NCBI GenBank assembly: GCA_020632995.1
Contig: JACKEN010000002.1
Span: 372,001 to 436,000, forward strand
Source: Deltaproteobacteria bacterium
GTDB lineage: Bacteria; Myxococcota; Kuafuiibacteriia; Kuafuiibacteriales; Kuafuiibacteriaceae
Direction of reading: 5' to 3'
DNA length: 64,000 bases
Part shown: positions 50,217 to 58,628 of the stretch, piece after piece
Layout of the letters: each line of letters opens with the position of its first letter
Position numbering within the stretch: the stretch's first letter is position 1
Made by a program: the position numbers and the translations under genes
The notes under the pieces: generated by a model
The model's input: the letters and a program-made list of their open reading frames with translations, nothing else
Databases searched by the model: none
Told to the model about the DNA's origin: nothing

Positions 50217-51338
50217 ATGCTTCGACGGTTCTCTGCCTCACTCATCGCGACCGCGGCGCTCGCCGCCGTCCCTCGCCCCGCCGCCGCGTGCGGCGGGTTC
50301 TTCTGCAGCCAGGTCCCCGTGCTCCAGACCGCCGAGCGGGTGGTGTTCGAGATCGACGGCGACGTGATCACCGCCTACATCCAGCTCCAGTACTCCGGCA
50401 CGGACCCCAACTTCGCGTGGGTGGTCCCGGTGCCCGAGGTGCCGGAGGTCGAGGTCGGGGTGGGCGCGCGCATGTTCGACGTGCTGGAGGCGCAGACGCG
50501 GCCGGTGTTCGTGGGTCAGGCAGTCCCGACTGCGGCGCTGGACATCGGGACAGGCTGCGACGGCGGCCTGTTCGGCCCCTCGCCACCGCCACCCAGCTTG
50601 ATGGTGCGGGCGGTGCCCCTGCCGGAGGTGGACGTGTGGGCCAAGGCCACGGTGGGCCCCTTCGAGTACGCGGTGATCAGCGCGGCGCGGGCCGAGGACC
50701 TCAACAACTGGCTGGCCATCAACGGGTACCAGGTGCAGCCGGGCTCCGACGCGATCGTGCAGGCGTACCTGGACGAGGGGATGAAGCTCCTGGGGCTCAA
50801 GCTGGCTCCGGATGCGGGCGCGGCGCAGGTCGAGCCGATCAAGCTCACCTATCGGGACAGCGCGGGCTGCGCCACCATCCCGATCCGCCTCACCTCGATC
50901 GCCGCGATGCCCAACATGGAGATCGTCACCTGGGTGTTCGGCCCGCACCGGGTGGCGCCCGAGAACTTCGGGATGGTGACGGTCGACGCCTCGCTCGTCT
51001 GGTCGGAGGCGGACTATCTGCCGAGGTTGGCGGAGGCGGTGGACGGCCAGAGCTCGGGCCGCGGCTTCGTCACCGAGCTGGCCGGGCCCACCGCCGACCT
51101 GTCGGCCCGGGGCGATGCGGCGCTCGAGGGGCTCCTGTCGCGCCACCAGTACGTCACCCGGCTGCGCACGATGATCGACCCGACGGAGATGACCGAAGAC
51201 CCCGCCTTCACCCTGGCTCCGGAGCTGCCCGACGTCTCCAACGAGGTGGTGCTGGGGGGCGCCACGTTCAACGTGAGCTCCGGGATGATGTTCGGCGTGC
51301 TCCTGTTGGGGCTCGGCCTGCGGAGGGCGCGTCGATGA
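50217..51338 (+). CDS. DUF2330 domain exported protein
   Basis: A 373-residue protein with a signal peptide ending PAAA, then the DUF2330 hallmark CGGFFC directly at the mature N-terminus, followed by the family's TAERVVFEIDGDVITAYIQLQYSG and FAWVVPVPEVP blocks. A C-terminal hydrophobic segment with GLRRARR suggests a membrane anchor. DUF2330 proteins are exported proteins of unknown function found in Myxococcota and some other bacteria. TGTAGG lies six bases before the ATG. The stop overlaps the start of the next lipoprotein gene (ATGA). Confidence 0.88.
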   Translation: MLRRFSASLIATAALAAVPRPAAACGGFFCSQVPVLQTAERVVFEIDGDVITAYIQLQYSGTDPNFAWVVPVPEVPEVEVGVGARMFDVLEAQTRPVFVGQAVPTAALDIGTGCDGGLFGPSPPPPSLMVRAVPLPEVDVWAKATVGPFEYAVISAARAEDLNNWLAINGYQVQPGSDAIVQAYLDEGMKLLGLKLAPDAGAAQVEPIKLTYRDSAGCATIPIRLTSIAAMPNMEIVTWVFGPHRVAPENFGMVTVDASLVWSEADYLPRLAEAVDGQSSGRGFVTELAGPTADLSARGDAALEGLLSRHQYVTRLRTMIDPTEMTEDPAFTLAPELPDVSNEVVLGGATFNVSSGMMFGVLLLGLGLRRARR

Positions 51339-51751
51339 GGTACGGCGGCTTCGTGGTGGTCCTCGCCCTGGCTGGGTGCGGCGGCGACGGGCCGGTGCTG
51401 TCCGACCTGCGCCTGAGCAGCGAGTCCGCGACGGTCGGGCGGGAGGTGGTGGCCCTCGCCCACCTCTTCGACCCGGCCGGTGACCTCGAGCAAGGCAGGT
51501 TGCACATATGGGTGGACGAGGAGGACGGAGACGCGAGCCTCGAGGGTGAGGCGCCGGTGGTGGACTTCGCGCCCGGTCAGCTCGAGGGGGAGGTGGCGGT
51601 CGGCTTCACCGTCAGCGGGGTGGCGCCGGGGCGGTACCGGGTGGCGCTCCAGGCCGAGAACGGGGCGGGGCGGCGCTCCGAGAAGATGCAGGCCAACCTG
51701 CGCTACGATTCCATCGGCTTCAGCCCAGCGGCCATCCTCGGTCGAAGATGA
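51335..51751 (+). CDS. Small lipoprotein with Ig-like fold
   Basis: A 138-residue lipoprotein (lipobox LAGC, Cys15) with a single predicted beta-sandwich domain (SDLRLSSESATVGREVVALAHLFD reads as strands of an Ig-like fold; given as residues 22-45). No family is recognised. It is coupled to the DUF2330 gene by ATGA and overlaps the convergent HExxH membrane-protein gene by 32 bases, the longest convergent overlap here. It probably works with the DUF2330 protein in the envelope. Confidence 0.72.
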   Translation: MRYGGFVVVLALAGCGGDGPVLSDLRLSSESATVGREVVALAHLFDPAGDLEQGRLHIWVDEEDGDASLEGEAPVVDFAPGQLEGEVAVGFTVSGVAPGRYRVALQAENGAGRRSEKMQANLRYDSIGFSPAAILGRR

Positions 51752-52520
51752 GGCGGAGGGCGGCGGTGGTCACGACCCAGGCCGCCACCGAGAGGGCGGG
51801 TCGCGCGAGGCCGAGCGGGGTTCGCCCGGCCTCATGGTGGGCCTTGGCCGCCGCGCCCGGCAGATCGAACAGGGGCAGGAAGGCACACGCCACGTAGAGC
51901 AGGCTCAGCCAGTGGGGGACGGGGAGCGCGGCGAGCATCAGGGCGGGGGTGGCGATCGCGCCGGCCAGCACGCCCTCCTGCTTCGCCACCGCCTTCGCGC
52001 CGGCCTCGTCGAGGGGGCCCGGGGCCAGGGCCACGAAGGCCGGGGCGAGGGGGCGGGCGAGGTAGCGCAGGCCCAGGTAGCCCAGCCCGGTCAGGCCGAG
52101 CCGAGCCCACAGGGGCAGCTCGAGGAGGCCCGCGATCCTGCCGAGGTCGCCGCCGGGGGCGAAGGAGGTGGTGAAGAGGTAGCCCACGAAGTTCACGAGG
52201 CCGTGGAAGGCGAGCCAGGTGAGGGCGAGGCGGAGCCGGGGGCTCGAAGGGCCCCGCCGCACCACGAGCGTAAGCAGGATGCCTTGCAGGAGGCTCAACA
52301 GGGGCCCGGCGGCGGCGCAGGCGACCTGGGCGGCCACCGAGGCCTCCTGTGCGTACTCGACGTAGCTGGTGTGGAGGGTGGGGCCGCGGCCGGTGGCCAC
52401 GCCGATGGCGGCGTGGGCCGCCTCGTGGAGGATCTGGGTGAGGATGAAGGCCAGGGCGTACCAGCCCGCGGACTCCAGGATCCGAGGGGCCGCCGGCCAC
52501 CGATTCATGAGGCTGTTCAT
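51720..52520 (-). CDS. Membrane protein with HExxH motif, M50-like
   Basis: A 266-residue polytopic membrane protein with about six hydrophobic segments. ILHEAAHAAIGVATG in the first segment is an HExxH zinc-protease motif in a membrane helix, as in M50 site-2 proteases. A second zinc ligand motif (such as NxxPxPxxDG) is not clear, so activity is uncertain. It is the last gene of a three-gene minus-strand operon; its ATG overlaps the stop of the esterase-like lipoprotein gene. Confidence 0.7.
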   Translation of the reverse strand: MNSLMNRWPAAPRILESAGWYALAFILTQILHEAAHAAIGVATGRGPTLHTSYVEYAQEASVAAQVACAAAGPLLSLLQGILLTLVVRRGPSSPRLRLALTWLAFHGLVNFVGYLFTTSFAPGGDLGRIAGLLELPLWARLGLTGLGYLGLRYLARPLAPAFVALAPGPLDEAGAKAVAKQEGVLAGAIATPALMLAALPVPHWLSLLYVACAFLPLFDLPGAAAKAHHEAGRTPLGLARPALSVAAWVVTTAALRLIFDRGWPLG

Positions 52521-54997
52521 GGGGGGGCGCGGGTGAGGGTAAGGGGGCTCCACTCGCGATGCAAGGGAAGCTGCGGCACGGTCACCTCGCCGTCCGGGCC
52601 GGCCTCGACGACCCCGGAGGCGTCTCCGTAGGTCCACGCGATGCGTTCGCCCGGCCGGCAGCGGAACGCCTGCACCCGGCGGGGGGTCACGTCGGCGCGG
52701 ATCGGCAGCGGGCCCAGGTACACGTCGCCCTTCGGCGGGTAGCCCGGCCGCGGGGGCGGCGGGCCGGGCACCATGTGGACGCGGAGCGGCACCTCGAAGC
52801 GCGCCCACGTGTCCACGATGAAGCGGCTGTCCCAGCGCAGGTAGCGGTTGTGCACCCCGGCCACCGCGCCGTCCCAGCCGGTGTCGCCCGGGATCCCCAC
52901 CTCGCCCGCGTAGCCCTTCTCGGGGTCGAAGGGGCGCCCATCGCCTCGCCCATCACCGGGATCCTCGTCCGCGCTGGAGTTGGAGAACGCGATGAAGGCC
53001 TGGTTGCGGGCGAGGGTGGTCTCCGCGTCCTCCATGCGGTCCCAGCCGCCGTCCCACCAGTCGGGGCCGAGCACCGGGTCGGGCGGGCCGTGGGCGCCCT
53101 CGTCCCAGACCGCGAGGTGGCCCACCCGGTGGCGCTCGAGCGCCGGGAGCCACGCCTCCTTCGCGAGGGGGCTCGGGCGCACCGCGGCGCCGAAGTTGAT
53201 GATCGGGTCGTCCTTCGCGTGGCGGGTGAAGATGAACTGGTCGCGGGCCTCGGGGCTGTCGGCGAGGGCCCGCACGAGGTCGAGGCGGTTCCAGACCGGC
53301 AGGCCGAGCTCGTCGCGCAGGTTCTCCTGCGGCGAGCCCCACAGGGTGCTCAGCTGGGCCACCCGGGAGGGGCGGTGGTTCCGGGCGACCGTCTGGGCGA
53401 GGCTCGCCTCGGCGAGGGCGAAGTGTCGGGCCCACAACAGGCCCATGAGCGCGGCCCCCGCGCCCCCCATCGAGCTGCCGGTGACGTAGACCCGCTCCGG
53501 GTCTGCCCCAGGGTAGCGGTCGAGGAGCCAGGCGAGCAGGTGCAGGGTGCGCCGCACCGTGTAGGGCGGGACGTGCGCGTTCGGGCCCGCGCCGTCCTTG
53601 TGGCCCCACCAGTAGGTGTTGTCGGGGTCGTGGGGGTAGATGCGGAACTGGTCGCCCTTGCCGCCTACGTACGGCTCGCCCCCGAAGCCGTGCAGGAAGA
53701 TGCGTACCGCCTTCGGGTGGACGACGGTGGCGTCGAGCGGCACCACCACCCGGGCCTCGAACTCCCGCCCCGCCTGCTCGGGGCTGTCGAGGAACCCGTC
53801 GGTGCGCTGCCGCAGGGTGAGTTGCAGGTGGTCCGCCATCCGCGCCTCGTGGGTGACCTCGGGCGGGGGCGGCTGGATCGTGTCGCGCACGGTGATGGTG
53901 AAGGGCTCCACCCGGACGTCGGCGTGGTCCCGCGCCTCCGCCTGCAAGGTGTAGGTGCGACCGCCCTGGATGAAGTCGGGCCGGAAGGTCAGGCGGCCGG
54001 TGGCCTCGTCGAAGCGGGCCCCGGGGGGCAGGTCGGTCACCGTGAGCCGCAAGGGATCTTGCTCGAGATCCCAGGCCTCGAGGTGGGCCACGAGCTCGGT
54101 CTCCTCGTCCACCTCGAGGTCATCGGGGACGCGCACCATGGGCGGGGCGTTCTTCACCGCGAGGGTCTGGGCGTGCACCACGACGCCCGCGCTCAGCACC
54201 TCGAGCGGGTGCTCGCCCCGGCCGGTGGCGGGCACCCGAGCGCGCAGGCGAGCCTGCCCCTCGGGGCCGGTGCTCAGCTCGGTGACCAGGGCCTGATCAC
54301 CCAGGCGCACCTGGGCGCTCGAGGTGAGGCCCTCGCCCTCCAGCTCGAGCCAGAAGGTGAGGCCGCCGGGGGCCGGGTTCGGCTGCACCGCCCGCACCGT
54401 CATCGGCGGCGGGCTCCGCACCACGTCGAGGAGCAGGGGGAGGGCCACCGCCTGGATCCCGTCGGTGGCGCGCACCTCGACCAGGAACGCCCGGTCGCCC
54501 TGGTCGGCCCGAGGGTTGAAGTGGAGCCGGTGGGTGATCGGGTCCCAGCGGGCCCCCTTCGGGAGCCCCGCCACGTGGAGGGTGACCGGGTCGCCGTCGA
54601 AGTCGGTGGCGGACAGGAGCAGGCGCAGCGGGTGCCCCACCACCACCGTCACCGGGCCGGGGTCGCGGATGACGCAAGGTGAGTTGCCGACTCGCAGGCG
54701 GGCGGGGGCGGAGACGACCCCGTCGGCCTCGACCCGGACGTCGGCCGCGCCCCGCCGGAGGGCGGGCACCGAGACCTCGACCGTGGCGCCGTCGGGGCTG
54801 AGGACCCCGGTGAGGACCGCCCGGCCCACCCGGACCTTGGGGGCGGGGCCCAGGCGCTCCCCGGTGACGCGCAGGGTGAAGGGCGCGCCGCCCTCCACCG
54901 CCGGCGGGTCGAGGGCGTCGATCTTCGGCGCTTCGGGCCCCGACCCGGGGCACGCGGCCAGCGCGAGGAGGGCGGCGGCCGCGAGGCGTCGGGTCAC
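52517..54997 (-). CDS. Large lipoprotein with Ig-like domains and esterase domain
   Basis: An 826-residue lipoprotein (lipobox LAAC, Cys16). Residues 25-105 and about 195-285 are IPT/TIG-like domains; 110-190 and 290-370 are putative Ig (cadherin-like) domains with DFDGDPVTL and WDLEQDPLRL calcium-type motifs. Residues 395-826 form an alpha/beta-hydrolase of the esterase or polyhydroxybutyrate-depolymerase type: IFLHGFGGEPYVGG, the nucleophile elbow VTGSSMGGAGA and a downstream histidine in VWDEGAHGPPD. It is likely a surface-exposed esterase. It overlaps the genes on both sides by four bases. Confidence 0.82.
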   Translation of the reverse strand: MTRRLAAAALLALAACPGSGPEAPKIDALDPPAVEGGAPFTLRVTGERLGPAPKVRVGRAVLTGVLSPDGATVEVSVPALRRGAADVRVEADGVVSAPARLRVGNSPCVIRDPGPVTVVVGHPLRLLLSATDFDGDPVTLHVAGLPKGARWDPITHRLHFNPRADQGDRAFLVEVRATDGIQAVALPLLLDVVRSPPPMTVRAVQPNPAPGGLTFWLELEGEGLTSSAQVRLGDQALVTELSTGPEGQARLRARVPATGRGEHPLEVLSAGVVVHAQTLAVKNAPPMVRVPDDLEVDEETELVAHLEAWDLEQDPLRLTVTDLPPGARFDEATGRLTFRPDFIQGGRTYTLQAEARDHADVRVEPFTITVRDTIQPPPPEVTHEARMADHLQLTLRQRTDGFLDSPEQAGREFEARVVVPLDATVVHPKAVRIFLHGFGGEPYVGGKGDQFRIYPHDPDNTYWWGHKDGAGPNAHVPPYTVRRTLHLLAWLLDRYPGADPERVYVTGSSMGGAGAALMGLLWARHFALAEASLAQTVARNHRPSRVAQLSTLWGSPQENLRDELGLPVWNRLDLVRALADSPEARDQFIFTRHAKDDPIINFGAAVRPSPLAKEAWLPALERHRVGHLAVWDEGAHGPPDPVLGPDWWDGGWDRMEDAETTLARNQAFIAFSNSSADEDPGDGRGDGRPFDPEKGYAGEVGIPGDTGWDGAVAGVHNRYLRWDSRFIVDTWARFEVPLRVHMVPGPPPPRPGYPPKGDVYLGPLPIRADVTPRRVQAFRCRPGERIAWTYGDASGVVEAGPDGEVTVPQLPLHREWSPLTLTRAPP

Positions 54998-56178
54998 GGT
55001 CCCGCGACCTCGAGGCCCGGCGCGTCGGGCGGATCATCGGTCCAGTGCGGGTAGTCGGTGCGGAGCTTCTTCATCCAGAAGTGATCTTCGATCCAAGAGA
55101 TGAGGTCGGGGGTGAGGGAGAGGTCCCGCGGCTCGTCGGGGCCGGACAGATCGAACTTCGCCTTCGCGCCGTCGGGCGCGCGCAAGGTGACCTGCCGCGG
55201 CAGGTCCACCGCCCACAGGTCGGCCGCCTCCCCGTCGTAGTGATCGGACTTCCTCGCCCCGCCGATGGTGGCGTAGTCCACCCCGTAGGTCTCGGCCAGG
55301 CGCCGGGCCTCCCGGACGGTGGCCTCCCAGCCCCCCGGGTGCTTCCAGCGGATGGGGACCCGCAGGCGCCACTTCAGGTTGAGGCGGTTCAGCACCTTGA
55401 TCCGGCGGCGCACCTCCTTGGCGGAGTCCGCCTTGCTGAGCCAGTGGGCGCCGAAGATCAGGTAGCCGCGCTCCCGCCTGCGCACGGTGGACTCCACGTC
55501 CACCCACGCGCCCTGATCCCGGAGCTGGGCGGCGAGGCTGTGGAGGCGCCGCGCGAAGTCCGGGTTCACCGCGGCGAGGGCCCGAAGGCGCGCGTCCTCG
55601 GTCTGCGGCTGGAGGTAGCGCGCGGCCCAGGCTGGGCCCACCGGGGCCCGGTTCTTCGCCGGCTGCAGGCCCGCCTGCGAGGTGGGGGCGGCCACCGGCA
55701 GCTCGATGAGCGCCTCGCCGTAGCGCTTCTCCTTGGCGGGGCGGAACACGTCGTAGGGGTGGAGGATGATCCCCGCGCTGCGGGCCCGGCCGGGCGGGAG
55801 CACCACCGCGACACCCTGCAAGCGATCCTGCTGGGCGAGGAGGTCGTCGAGGAAGAGGATGAGATCGTCGAGGTCGACCGGGCGCCGCAGGAGCTCCCTG
55901 GACACCCGCACCAGGGGCTCGCCGTCGTTCTCGTCGGCGATCGCGAGGAGCGCCGCCGCGTCGAGGCGGACCCCGGCCAGGTCCACCGAGCGCTCGCCCA
56001 GGCCGGCCGCCGCCTGGCGCAAGGCGGCTTTACGCGCTCGGTCGCTCGAGAGGGCCCGCGGGCTCAGCACCTGCAACGCGCGGTCGCAGGTGATGGTCAC
56101 CACGCCGGGCTCCGCCTGCGCTTCAGGCGCCGCGGCCAACGCGAGGCCGAGGCACAACAGCCACCGGGCCGCCGACAT
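54994..56178 (-). CDS. Exported peptidase M15-like protein
   Basis: A 394-residue protein with a signal peptide (cleavage after EAQA). The C-terminal third contains SDHYDGEAAD, an exact SxHxxGxAxD zinc motif of the M15 D-Ala-D-Ala peptidase family, preceded by REARRLAETYGVDYATIGG and followed by DYPHWTD, which may give the third ligand. The N-terminal 200 residues are unassigned. It probably cleaves peptidoglycan peptides in the periplasm. First gene of the operon with the esterase lipoprotein and the HExxH membrane protein. Confidence 0.72.
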   Translation of the reverse strand: MSAARWLLCLGLALAAAPEAQAEPGVVTITCDRALQVLSPRALSSDRARKAALRQAAAGLGERSVDLAGVRLDAAALLAIADENDGEPLVRVSRELLRRPVDLDDLILFLDDLLAQQDRLQGVAVVLPPGRARSAGIILHPYDVFRPAKEKRYGEALIELPVAAPTSQAGLQPAKNRAPVGPAWAARYLQPQTEDARLRALAAVNPDFARRLHSLAAQLRDQGAWVDVESTVRRRERGYLIFGAHWLSKADSAKEVRRRIKVLNRLNLKWRLRVPIRWKHPGGWEATVREARRLAETYGVDYATIGGARKSDHYDGEAADLWAVDLPRQVTLRAPDGAKAKFDLSGPDEPRDLSLTPDLISWIEDHFWMKKLRTDYPHWTDDPPDAPGLEVAGP

Positions 56179-56183
56179 GAACC

Positions 56184-56867
56184 CTACCCGCCCACCGCGC
56201 CGGCGAGGCGCAGGATGTCGGCGTGCTCGAGGACGTGGCGCCCCGCGGGGAGCTCGTGGGCGGCGCCGAGCATCGCGCGCGCGACCGTCTCGACGTCCAC
56301 CGCCTTGTAGCGCGACAGCCCCCCGCGGAGGAGCGGGTTGAAGAGCGGGGCCAGGGCCGCCGCGACCTCTTCGCCCGGGCGCCGCTCGTCGCGCTCGGCG
56401 AGCAGGAGGCTGGGGCGCACCAACGCGAGGGTGGTGAAGCCCAGCTCGGCGAGGGCGGCCTCGGCCTCGCCCTTCACCTTGAGGTAGAAGTTGCGGGTGC
56501 CGGGATCGGCCCCCACCGAGCTGTTGAGGACGAAGCGGGTGGCGCCAGCGGCCCGGGCGGCGCGCCCGGTGGCGAGCACGTACTCGAAGTCCACCTTGCG
56601 GAAGGCTTCGCGGGAGCCGGCCCGCTTCATGGTGGTCCCGAGGGCACAGAAGGCGTCATCGACCGCGGGCAGGGGCTCATCCGCCAGCCGCTCGAAGTCG
56701 ACCGCTCGCCACTCGACGTTGGCGGGCAGGTCTTCCTGCGGGCGCCGGGCCAGGACGACGACCTGCCGGTAGCGCCCGGACGCGGCCAACAGGGGCCAGA
56801 GCGCCTGCCCCACCGCCCCTGTGGCCCCCGTCACCAACGCCACCCGCCCGCTCACCCGACGAACCAT
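56184..56867 (-). CDS. NAD(P)-binding Rossmann-fold reductase
   Basis: A 227-residue protein of the atypical short-chain dehydrogenase type (NmrA/HTATIP2-like). VALVTGATGAVG gives the GxTGxxG dinucleotide-binding loop; CALGTTMKRAGS, VLNSSVGADP and YLKVKGEAE (YxxxK) follow in the normal order. Such proteins are NAD(P)-dependent oxidoreductases or NADPH sensors of varied function. The ATG at 56867 begins just before the Rossmann strand. It is separated from the M15-like gene by only five bases and may be first in that operon. It is divergent from the Cys-rich lipoprotein gene. Confidence 0.85.
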   Translation of the reverse strand: MVRRVSGRVALVTGATGAVGQALWPLLAASGRYRQVVVLARRPQEDLPANVEWRAVDFERLADEPLPAVDDAFCALGTTMKRAGSREAFRKVDFEYVLATGRAARAAGATRFVLNSSVGADPGTRNFYLKVKGEAEAALAELGFTTLALVRPSLLLAERDERRPGEEVAAALAPLFNPLLRGGLSRYKAVDVETVARAMLGAAHELPAGRHVLEHADILRLAGAVGG

Positions 56868-56889
56868 GCCAGGTTTGGCGCTCGCTGAG

Positions 56890-56895
56890 TATAGT
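56890..56895 (+). promoter_or_regulatory. -10-like TATAGT, probable leaderless start
   Basis: TATAGT ends six bases before the ATG at 56902; it is one of the best -10 hexamers in the window and there is no Shine-Dalgarno. Confidence 0.45.
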
Positions 56896-56901
56896 CGTGC
56901 G

Positions 56902-57492
56902 ATGACCCGCCGCGCTGCCCCGCTCCTGGTGTTGGGCCTGCTCCTCACCATGGCCTGCTCCACCGATCCCGGAGGCGGCCTTGGCGATGGCGGGGTGGAC
57001 GCCGGCGCCCAGCAGACCCCGGAGAAGCACCGAACCACCGCGGTGGCCTGCGACGACGTCCGCAACGTGCCCGATGTGCCGGCGGGGGGGACCCCGATCG
57101 GGAGCACCTGCGGCAGCCACGATGACTGCACCGATGGCCGCAACGGGCGTTGCGTCGACGTCAACCGGGGCCTCTACACGTGCACCTACGACGCCTGCCT
57201 CCAGGACTCGGACTGCGAGCACGTGTGTGAGTGCGAGGGCGGCTTCGGCTCCGACCACAACATCTGCCTGCAGACCGGCAACTGCAACGTTGACGCCGAC
57301 TGCGGGGCCGGCGGCTTCTGCTCGCCCTCCTACGGGGACTGCGGCGATTACTCGGGGACCGTGGCCTACTACTGCCACACCGCGCAGGACGAGTGCGTGG
57401 ACGACGCCGACTGCGGCGGCTACCCCTGGTACTGCGGCTACGATCCGGTGGGGGGCCGGTGGCGCTGCTCCGACAGCCACTGCGCAGGCTGA
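56902..57492 (+). CDS. Cysteine-rich lipoprotein
   Basis: A 196-residue lipoprotein (lipobox TMAC, Cys19) with about 22 further cysteines in repeated modules such as CGSHDDCTDGRNGRC, CLQDSDCEHVC, CNVDADCGAGGFC and CVDDADCGGYPWYC. The Asp-rich CxxDxDC units are common in myxobacterial surface proteins and fold as small disulfide knots. It is probably an exposed, protease-resistant surface protein; the function is unknown. Its end overlaps the start of the diheme lipoprotein gene by 34 bases in another frame. Confidence 0.85.
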   Translation: MTRRAAPLLVLGLLLTMACSTDPGGGLGDGGVDAGAQQTPEKHRTTAVACDDVRNVPDVPAGGTPIGSTCGSHDDCTDGRNGRCVDVNRGLYTCTYDACLQDSDCEHVCECEGGFGSDHNICLQTGNCNVDADCGAGGFCSPSYGDCGDYSGTVAYYCHTAQDECVDDADCGGYPWYCGYDPVGGRWRCSDSHCAG

Positions 57493-58628
57493 CCTGCGCC
57501 CTCGCCCTCGGCCTCGCCGGTTGCGGAGGCGGAGGGACCTACGAGGACGACCTGGCGACGGGCCTGCGGTGGCTCGAGGACGAGGCGCTCCGCCGTCAGG
57601 TGCTGGAGTCCGCCCTCGTCGACCCCGACAACGGCTACGCCCGCCTCCGCCTCGAGCGCTACCGCCCCGAGCGCTGGGGCGCGCTCGACGCGTGGTGGCC
57701 GCGGGTGGCCCCCGCGGTGGCGGGGGCGGGCGCGCCGGCCGCCTTCGAGCCCGCGGTGGGTGCGCCCGACGTGCTCGACGAGGCGACCCTCACCGCCCTC
57801 GGCGAGGCCGCCTTCACCCGCTACCCCCTGCAGCTCGAGGCCCGCCTGGCCGCTGCCCTCGCCGCGGATCCCGCGGCCTGCGGCTTCGAGGTGGGCCCCG
57901 ACGGGGTGGTGGAGGGCGTGGTCTGGGTCGAGCTCCCGGATGGACCGCAACCCGGGTTGACGTGCGCGGCCTGCCACGGGGGTGGGCCCGGGCTCGGGCG
58001 GGCCAACCCCGCCCTCGACCTCGCCGCCGCCCTCACCGGCACCTGCGGAGTACCCTCAGGGTGGGGCCCGGGCCGGGTCGACGTCACCGCGGACGGGGTC
58101 GAGAACCCCACCGCCATCCCCGACCTGCGGCCGGTGCGGATGCAGGCCTTCCTGCACCGCGCGGGGTCCCTCCGGAACGATCGCCTGGTGCTCGCGATGC
58201 GCACCGAGACCTTGATCCTCACCTCGCTCGGGGCGTCGGTCCGCCCCCCGCCGGTGGTGGCGCTCGGGCTCTCGTGGTGGATGTGGGGCCTGGCCGACGG
58301 CCTGCCGCCGACGCCGGAAGACGGCGCCGAGGTGTTCACGGCGCGCTGCGGGGGCTGCCACGATGGGCCGGGCGGGGCAGGGCAGCTTGCGCCGCTCTCG
58401 GCCGGCACGGACATGGCGGTGCTCACCAGCCCCGAGCGCGGCACCGGCCGGGCCCGAGTGCCGGCCCTGGCCGGACTGGGCGACCGGGCGCCGCTCTTCA
58501 GCGGGGGCGCGGCGCGCGATCTCGACGGCTGGTGGGCCGACCCCGATGCGGTGCCGGGCCACCCGAGCCCGGCCGCGCTCCCCGAGGCGGAGCGCGCCGC
58601 GTTGCTTCGGCACCTCAGCCTGCGTTGA
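57459..58628 (+). CDS. Diheme cytochrome c lipoprotein
   Basis: A 389-residue lipoprotein (lipobox LAGC, Cys22) with two heme motifs: CAACH at 169-173 and CGGCH at 297-301. The spacing of roughly 130 residues and the C-terminal domain layout recall di-heme peroxidases (MauG/CcpA-like), although I do not see a clear peroxidase active-site set. It acts in the envelope. The GTG at 57459, inside the 3' end of the Cys-rich gene, was chosen because it yields a normal lipoprotein signal; no ATG in the same frame gives one. Confidence 0.82.
   Translation: MALLRQPLRRLTCALALGLAGCGGGGTYEDDLATGLRWLEDEALRRQVLESALVDPDNGYARLRLERYRPERWGALDAWWPRVAPAVAGAGAPAAFEPAVGAPDVLDEATLTALGEAAFTRYPLQLEARLAAALAADPAACGFEVGPDGVVEGVVWVELPDGPQPGLTCAACHGGGPGLGRANPALDLAAALTGTCGVPSGWGPGRVDVTADGVENPTAIPDLRPVRMQAFLHRAGSLRNDRLVLAMRTETLILTSLGASVRPPPVVALGLSWWMWGLADGLPPTPEDGAEVFTARCGGCHDGPGGAGQLAPLSAGTDMAVLTSPERGTGRARVPALAGLGDRAPLFSGGAARDLDGWWADPDAVPGHPSPAALPEAERAALLRHLSLR

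Noticed and set aside
54590..54604. A DFDGD motif in the esterase lipoprotein, the core of the RNA polymerase catalytic signature
   Set aside because: It sits in a cadherin/Ig-like module (xTDFDGDPVTL), where such acidic runs are common calcium sites. Nothing else around it resembles polymerase.
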